A program made the translations under genes and the position numbers. Shown one piece after another: positions 8,383 to 10,314 of a DNA stretch of 10,314 nucleotides. The stretch comes from Actinomycetota bacterium (GTDB lineage: Bacteria > Actinomycetota > Actinomycetes > Actinomycetales > Angustibacteraceae), in NCBI GenBank assembly GCA_014377795.1, contig JACMOY010000209.1:1-10314 (forward strand). The letters run 5' to 3'. The notes beneath the pieces are model-generated. The model saw only the letters and a list, made by a program, of their open reading frames with translations. It had not been told where the DNA came from and made no database searches. Each line of letters begins with the position of its first letter. Positions within the stretch are counted from its first letter, which is position 1.

Positions 8383-9174
8383 TCACCCCCTCTTGACCTC
8401 CTGCAGGGTGTTGCCGCCGTCGACGACCAGCATCACCCCGGTGACGTAGCTCGCCTCGGCGGACGCGAGGAACACGACCGCGGCCGCTACCTCGGCGGCG
8501 GTACCGGGGCGCCCCACCGGTGTCGAGCCGCCCGCCCGGCGCTCGTCGTCCGTGGCCGAGGCCGTGTCGATCCAGCCCGGCAGCACCGCGTTCACGGTGA
8601 CCCCGTGGCTGCCGACCTCGACCGCCAGCGCACGGGTCAGGCCGGTCATCCCGGCCTTGGCCGCGGCGTACGCGACGTCGCCGGGGTAGGCCACGACCGG
8701 GCCGGTGACCGAGGCGACGTTGACCACGCGACCCCAGCCGCGAGCGGTCATCGGGGCCAGCACCCCTCGGGTGAGTCGGAAGGCCGTGGTCAGGTTGCGG
8801 TCCAGCGAGGCCTGCCAGGTGGCGTCGTCCGTCGAGCGCCAGTCGCCGCTCTCACCGCCACCCACGACGCTGGTCATCCCCGCGTTGTTGACCAGGACGT
8901 CGGCGCCCCCCGCCCCCTCGACGTGCCCGACCAGGCGCTCGACGTCAGCGGCGTCAGTGAGGTCGGCGATGAGCGACTCGGCCCAGAACCCCTGAGCCCG
9001 AAGCGATTGCGCCCGCTCGTGCACGCGGTCGGTCGTCGCGGTGAGCACGACCCGTGCGCCGCAGCGGGCCAGCAGGTCGGCGCAGGCGAACCCGATGCCC
9101 ACCGCGCTGCCCGCGCCACTGACCAGGGCGAGCCGTCCGGTGAGGTCGAAGGGTGGCCTGCTCGGCTGCGTCAT
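8383..9174 (-). CDS. SDR-family NAD(P)-dependent oxidoreductase
   Basis: This 263-residue classical short-chain dehydrogenase has a Rossmann fold. The cofactor loop is SGAGSAVGIG (19-28), a slightly expanded TGxxxGIG variant seen in some 3-oxoacyl-ACP-reductase-like members. 'DLTD' (71-74) contacts the adenine, NNAG is at 96-99, Asn128 sits in 'RNLTTAF', and the catalytic residues are Ser155, Tyr169 and Lys173 (YAAAK). 'VNAVLPGWIDT' and a C-terminal 'VTGVMLVVDGGNT' complete the pattern. There is no acidic residue straight after the second beta strand (VVLTATTDR), so NADP(H) preference is possible. The substrate cannot be told from sequence. The ATG at 9174 is chosen over longer in-frame starts to 9255 because it starts just before the 'LTGRLALVSG' strand and the longer version would enter the divergent gene. 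The DUF255 gene follows by 18 bp. Confidence 0.9.
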   Translation of the reverse strand: MTQPSRPPFDLTGRLALVSGAGSAVGIGFACADLLARCGARVVLTATTDRVHERAQSLRAQGFWAESLIADLTDAADVERLVGHVEGAGGADVLVNNAGMTSVVGGGESGDWRSTDDATWQASLDRNLTTAFRLTRGVLAPMTARGWGRVVNVASVTGPVVAYPGDVAYAAAKAGMTGLTRALAVEVGSHGVTVNAVLPGWIDTASATDDERRAGGSTPVGRPGTAAEVAAAVVFLASAEASYVTGVMLVVDGGNTLQEVKRG

Positions 9175-9239
9175 GGGTCGTGACGCTAGCCCGCCGACCC
9201 CGCCCCGCGCCCCGCGGGCCGCACGGCACACTGGCGCCC

Positions 9240-10136
9240 ATGCCGAGCACCCCACCCACCACCGAGCACCCCGTCACCCTGCCGGACGGGCGGGTCCTCG
9301 TCCTGCACCAGACCGGCGACCTCGACGGGGTGCCCGTCGTGACCCACCACGGCACCCCCGAGGGTGGCACCGTCTACGCCCCGCACGCGCAGGACGCTGC
9401 AGCGCGCGGCCTGCGGCTGATCTCCTACGACCGGGCCGGGTACGGCGGGTCGACGCGCGACGCCGGACGTGACGTAGCCGCGGTGGCCGCCGACGTCGGG
9501 GCCGCCCTGGACGCGATCGGCGTCGGCGGGTTCCTCACCTGGGGTGTGTCCGGTGGCGGACCGCACGCCCTGGCGTGCGCTGCGCTGCTGCCCGACCGGG
9601 TGCGCGCGGTGGCCTCGATCGCCGGCGTGGCGCCCTGGGACGCCGAGGGGCTCGACCCGATGGAGGGCATGGGCGAGGACAACGTCGAGGAGTTCGGGTT
9701 GGCGCTGCAGGGCGAGGGGCCGCTGCGGCCCCTGCTCGAGGCGTTCCGCGACTCCGTCCTGACGACGACCTCGGCCGACCTCGCCGAGCAGATGCGCAGC
9801 ATCCTCGCGCCGGTCGACGTCCGCGCCCTGTCCGGTGACGCCGGAGACCACCTGCACGCGAGCATGGTCGCCGGCCTGGCGCGCGGCGTCGACGGCTGGT
9901 TGGACGACGACCTGGCCTTCGTGCGGCCCTGGGGTTTCGACCTGGCCTCGATCGCGGTGCCGGTGCTGGTGCAGCAGGGCGGGCAGGACCTGATGGTGCC
10001 GGCCGCGCACGGCCCGTGGCTGGTGGGCCACCTGCCGGGGTCGACCGGGTGGTTCGAGCCGGACCAGGGCCACCTGTCGATCACCCTCGACATCGGCCGC
10101 GTGCACGCCTGGCTGCTGGGGCACTGGCCCGGCTGA
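9240..10136 (+). CDS. Alpha/beta-fold hydrolase
   Basis: This 298-residue soluble protein has the catalytic triad of the alpha/beta hydrolase superfamily. Ser104 is in the nucleophile elbow 'GVSGGGPHA' (102-110), the acid is Asp250 in 'QQGGQDLMVP', and His278 is in 'DQGHLS'. The oxyanion-hole 'HHGTP' (36-40) and 'ISYDRAGYGGS' (61-71) are typical. The substrate cannot be predicted; such proteins include esterases, lactonases, epoxide hydrolases and C-C bond hydrolases. The ATG at 9240 is chosen because the 'VTLPDGRVLVLHQTG' strand follows directly. A longer in-frame start at 9153 would overlap the divergent SDR. No ribosome-binding site is visible (GCGCCC precedes the ATG), so a leaderless transcript is possible. 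It diverges from the SDR with a 65-bp gap that shows no clear operator. Confidence 0.88.
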   Translation: MPSTPPTTEHPVTLPDGRVLVLHQTGDLDGVPVVTHHGTPEGGTVYAPHAQDAAARGLRLISYDRAGYGGSTRDAGRDVAAVAADVGAALDAIGVGGFLTWGVSGGGPHALACAALLPDRVRAVASIAGVAPWDAEGLDPMEGMGEDNVEEFGLALQGEGPLRPLLEAFRDSVLTTTSADLAEQMRSILAPVDVRALSGDAGDHLHASMVAGLARGVDGWLDDDLAFVRPWGFDLASIAVPVLVQQGGQDLMVPAAHGPWLVGHLPGSTGWFEPDQGHLSITLDIGRVHAWLLGHWPG

Positions 10137-10141
10137 GCCGG
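10129..10141. terminator. Short GC hairpin over the hydrolase stop codon
   Basis: CCGGC and GCCGG pair around the loop TGA, which is the stop codon of the hydrolase gene. The convergent small membrane gene ends at 10147. Position suggests bidirectional termination, but the 5-bp stem and missing T-tract make it weak. Confidence 0.2.
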
Positions 10142-10146
10142 CAGGG

Positions 10147-10314
10147 TCAGCGGCTCGGCGGCACGTCGCTGGGGGGCGGCTCGACCTCGGTGGCCAACCG
10201 CTGCTCCTCACGAAAGCGCATGCGGCGCAGGCGCGCCGTGAGGTTGCGCATCAGCAGCCAGGTGATCACGGCCAGGACGAACACGACCAGGAAGCCCAGC
10301 ACCCCCGGGGTCAC
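10147..10314 (-). CDS. Small single-pass membrane protein, 5' end at or beyond the window edge
   Basis: The minus strand from 10314 reads GTG, then a hydrophobic stretch 'GVLGFLVVFVLAVITWLLM' (residues 4-22). A basic arginine-rich segment with 'NLTARLRRMRFREE' follows, then a proline-rich acidic tail, ending in TGA at 10147-10149. If the GTG at the window edge is the start, it is complete at 55 residues; otherwise it is truncated. By position and strand it matches the short hypothetical membrane protein that follows mca in many actinobacteria (Rv1083 in M. tuberculosis). The function is unknown. The rule of positive charges suggests the basic C-terminal part is cytoplasmic. It converges with the hydrolase gene with a 10-bp gap. 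Confidence 0.65.
   Translation of the reverse strand: MTPGVLGFLVVFVLAVITWLLMRNLTARLRRMRFREEQRLATEVEPPPSDVPPSR

Noticed and set aside
8373..8387. TGTGCCGTGGTCACC as a second Crp-like site between the SDR and DUF255 genes
   Set aside because: The half-sites are one base too close and the A of TGTGA is missing, so it does not meet the consensus spacing.
9175..9239. Operator or defined promoter in the divergent SDR/hydrolase gap
   Set aside because: Only a poor -10-like CACACT is visible, with no -35 element and no clear inverted repeat beyond GC-rich runs.

Overview
The window is about 70 % GC by eye, gene-dense, rich in GTG starts, and carries genes typical of Actinomycetota: a PIN-PhoH ATPase, a short-chain cis-prenyltransferase and a 'GIPQALPG' transglycosylase. 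The host is most likely a high-GC actinomycete. A Micrococcales or Intrasporangiaceae-like member is a guess from overall flavour, not proven. No mobile element, CRISPR array, rRNA or tRNA gene was seen.

Layout. 1-257 (-) is the 5' end of a membrane protein that may be an MprF/LysX-type lysyltransferase. Divergent from it, 290-940 (+) is a DUF998 membrane protein whose stop overlaps the start of fumC, 937-2334 (+), class II fumarase. Convergent with fumC is a minus-strand run: a cis-prenyltransferase (4611-5378), the PIN-PhoH protein (3188-4480) and a secreted lytic transglycosylase (2370-3044). A hemolysin III/PAQR-family membrane protein (5541-6281, +) diverges from the prenyltransferase across a region with two abutting palindromes. 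It converges, with a 4-bp gap, on a minus-strand pair: an SDR oxidoreductase (8383-9174) and a DUF255/YyaL thioredoxin-toroid protein (6286-8364). An alpha/beta hydrolase (9240-10136, +) diverges from the SDR. The window closes with a small single-pass membrane protein (10147-10314, -).

How it fits together. Much of this is conserved actinobacterial chromosome. From memory, the order small membrane protein, DUF255 protein, hemolysin III (opposite strand), short-chain cis-prenyl synthase, PIN-PhoH and fumarase (opposite strand) follows M. tuberculosis Rv1083, Rv1084, Rv1085c, Rv1086, Rv1095 and Rv1098c, with the same relative orientations. The SDR and alpha/beta hydrolase look like local additions, and the transglycosylase sits next to PhoH. 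Functional themes are central carbon metabolism (FumC), lipid-linked cell-envelope precursors (prenyltransferase), peptidoglycan remodelling (transglycosylase) and RNA processing or turnover (PIN-PhoH).

The most interesting non-coding signals are a near-perfect Crp/GlxR-type palindrome across the phoH stop codon, upstream of the transglycosylase, and the double palindrome over the hemolysin III promoter. I see no convincing undescribed multi-gene system.
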